The notes under the pieces: model-generated
The model's input: only the letters and a program-made list of their open reading frames with translations
Told to the model about the DNA's origin: nothing
Databases searched by the model: none
DNA from: Acetobacter fabarum
GTDB lineage: Bacteria > Pseudomonadota > Alphaproteobacteria > Acetobacterales > Acetobacteraceae
Assembly: GCF_011516925.1 (NCBI RefSeq)
Contig: NZ_WOTG01000011.1
Span: 1 to 64,000, forward strand
Length of the DNA stretch: 64,000 nucleotides
Reading direction: 5' to 3'
Translations under genes and position numbers: made by a program
Shown here: piece by piece, positions 63,193 to 64,000 of the stretch
How the letters are laid out: every line of letters starts with the position of its first letter
How positions within the stretch are numbered: the stretch's first letter is position 1

Positions 63193-63555
63193 ATGGCGTT
63201 AGATTGGGCAAGTCTGGTTCTTGCCCCCAATCTCCGTATCTTTGGCGAGGATCCAGAGAGGGAGGGTCCTGTCATCTGGACGGCTGCGTCCAGTGGCATT
63301 TCACAGCAGGTTCCAGCCATATTTGATGAGGGCTACAGACCGCTCGCTGTCATTGACGATGCCGACGGTCTTATGCCGACAAACCTGACTACAGGCGTGC
63401 CACATCTTGGCGTTTCCCTTTCTGACTTCCCGACTGAGCCATTGCAGGGCGACATAATGGTGGTCCGGGGCAAGACATACACGATCAGGGAAGTCCAGAA
63501 AGATAGCCATGGTGGGGCAGATATTTTCCTTAATGTTGCGAGTGCCAGCTCATGA
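63193..63555 (+). CDS. Head-tail connector (gpFII-like)
   Basis: The 120-residue product (ALDWASLVLAPNLRIFGEDPE... HLGVSLSDFPTEPLQGDIMVVRGKTYTIREVQKDSHGGADIFLNV) matches FII in length (117) and position. The motif GDIMVVRGKTYTIREV is typical of this adaptor. Its stop overlaps the next start (ATGA). Confidence 0.8.
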   Translation: MALDWASLVLAPNLRIFGEDPEREGPVIWTAASSGISQQVPAIFDEGYRPLAVIDDADGLMPTNLTTGVPHLGVSLSDFPTEPLQGDIMVVRGKTYTIREVQKDSHGGADIFLNVASASS

Positions 63556-64000
63556 CTCTCTATCGTGTGTTGCTCAAGGATGCGGCGGCCAAGGCACTCG
63601 TTGCCGGTAAAACTCTTGCCGGTGAGAACATCATGGTCGATCGTAGTTTGCCAGCAACGCCTGATAAGCTGCCCGCCATACTTTTAACGGCTCCACGGGA
63701 CAGGGCGACCAGTACAGGCCGCAATGGGCCAGGCTTTACCCGTGTTAGCACGCTGGCCATCCGCGCCTTGCTATGTAGCAAAACGCCAACAGAGGTTTCT
63801 GCCAATCTGGATATATTCGCTGAGCAAATTGAGCTTGCCCTTGTGTTTGACCCGACTTTGCAAGGCATGATTACCCAGATCACGGACATTGAAACCGAAT
63901 TGATGATCAACAGCCAGACAGCCGAGCATACTGGCGAAGTGCGTATGCTGCTGGGGCTGGAATACATCGAATACTATCCCCAAGAGGGCATGCCCGCCAC
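63552..64000 (+). CDS. Tail terminator-like (gpU-type) protein, cut by window edge
   Basis: The first 149 residues are visible with no stop before 64000. The start ATG overlaps the FII stop. VSTLAIRALLCSKTPTEVSANLDIFAEQIELALVFDPTL... EVRMLLGLEYIEYY has the pattern of small tail-terminator or minor tail proteins (U-like). Assignment rests on position as much as on sequence. Confidence 0.6.
   Translation, partial: MTLYRVLLKDAAAKALVAGKTLAGENIMVDRSLPATPDKLPAILLTAPRDRATSTGRNGPGFTRVSTLAIRALLCSKTPTEVSANLDIFAEQIELALVFDPTLQGMITQITDIETELMINSQTAEHTGEVRMLLGLEYIEYYPQEGMPA

Overview
The window looks like chromosome of an acetic acid bacterium (Acetobacteraceae, most likely Acetobacter or a close relative). 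The basis is protein style and gene content: an aspartate-decarboxylase acid-resistance pair, respiratory formate dehydrogenase, a bacterial yellow/royal-jelly-type protein, and an acetoin dehydrogenase beside Pta-AckA. No rRNA, tRNA, CRISPR array or transposase was recognised. All family calls come from reading the translations, not from database searches.

Host part (1-41.8 kb). It opens with a decayed chemoreceptor end and an outer-membrane barrel gene, then aspT-aspD (aspartate:alanine exchange plus aspartate 4-decarboxylation). From 5.4 to 14.3 kb lies a nearly complete formate dehydrogenase island: fdnGHI with cysteine instead of selenocysteine, fdhE, moeA, mobB (opposite strand), mobA and fdhD, preceded by an FNR-type box. 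A leftward block follows (royal-jelly-like protein, amidohydrolase, MFS exporter, CPA2 antiporter), then flavohaemoglobin hmp, a LysR regulator divergent from pirin and an FMN reductase. Two PepSY-type iron-reductase operons face each other around the formaldehyde pair frmR-frmA. Next come an L,D-transpeptidase, pta-ackA, an AcoR-like regulator divergent from acoABC, a second outer-membrane barrel, mntH and a peptide-deformylase-like gene that has lost metal ligands.

Prophage part (about 42.0 kb to the right edge and beyond). The early region has a leftward operon (AlpA-like, XRE and three small genes) and a CI/Cro-like switch with four copies of one operator palindrome. Rightward early genes follow (CII-like, replication-associated, a possible late regulator), then a BRO-N antirepressor. 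A self-contained, visibly AT-richer cargo cassette lies at 49.85-52.03 kb: a Panacea-domain protein, an unknown 247-residue protein and a nucleoside-deoxyribosyltransferase/TIR-like protein, with palindromes in front and a terminator behind. A XerC/D-type recombinase preceded by an inverted-repeat array comes next. A lambda-like head module follows: Nu1, A, W, B, C, scaffold, D, E, FII and a tail-terminator-like gene cut by the window edge. No integrase is seen at the left end.

The best candidate for an undescribed system is the Panacea cassette, which reads as a phage-carried toxin-antitoxin or anti-phage unit. Second-line candidates are the deformylase-like protein, the AcoR-like regulator without an AAA+ domain, and the recombinase with its inverted-repeat array.
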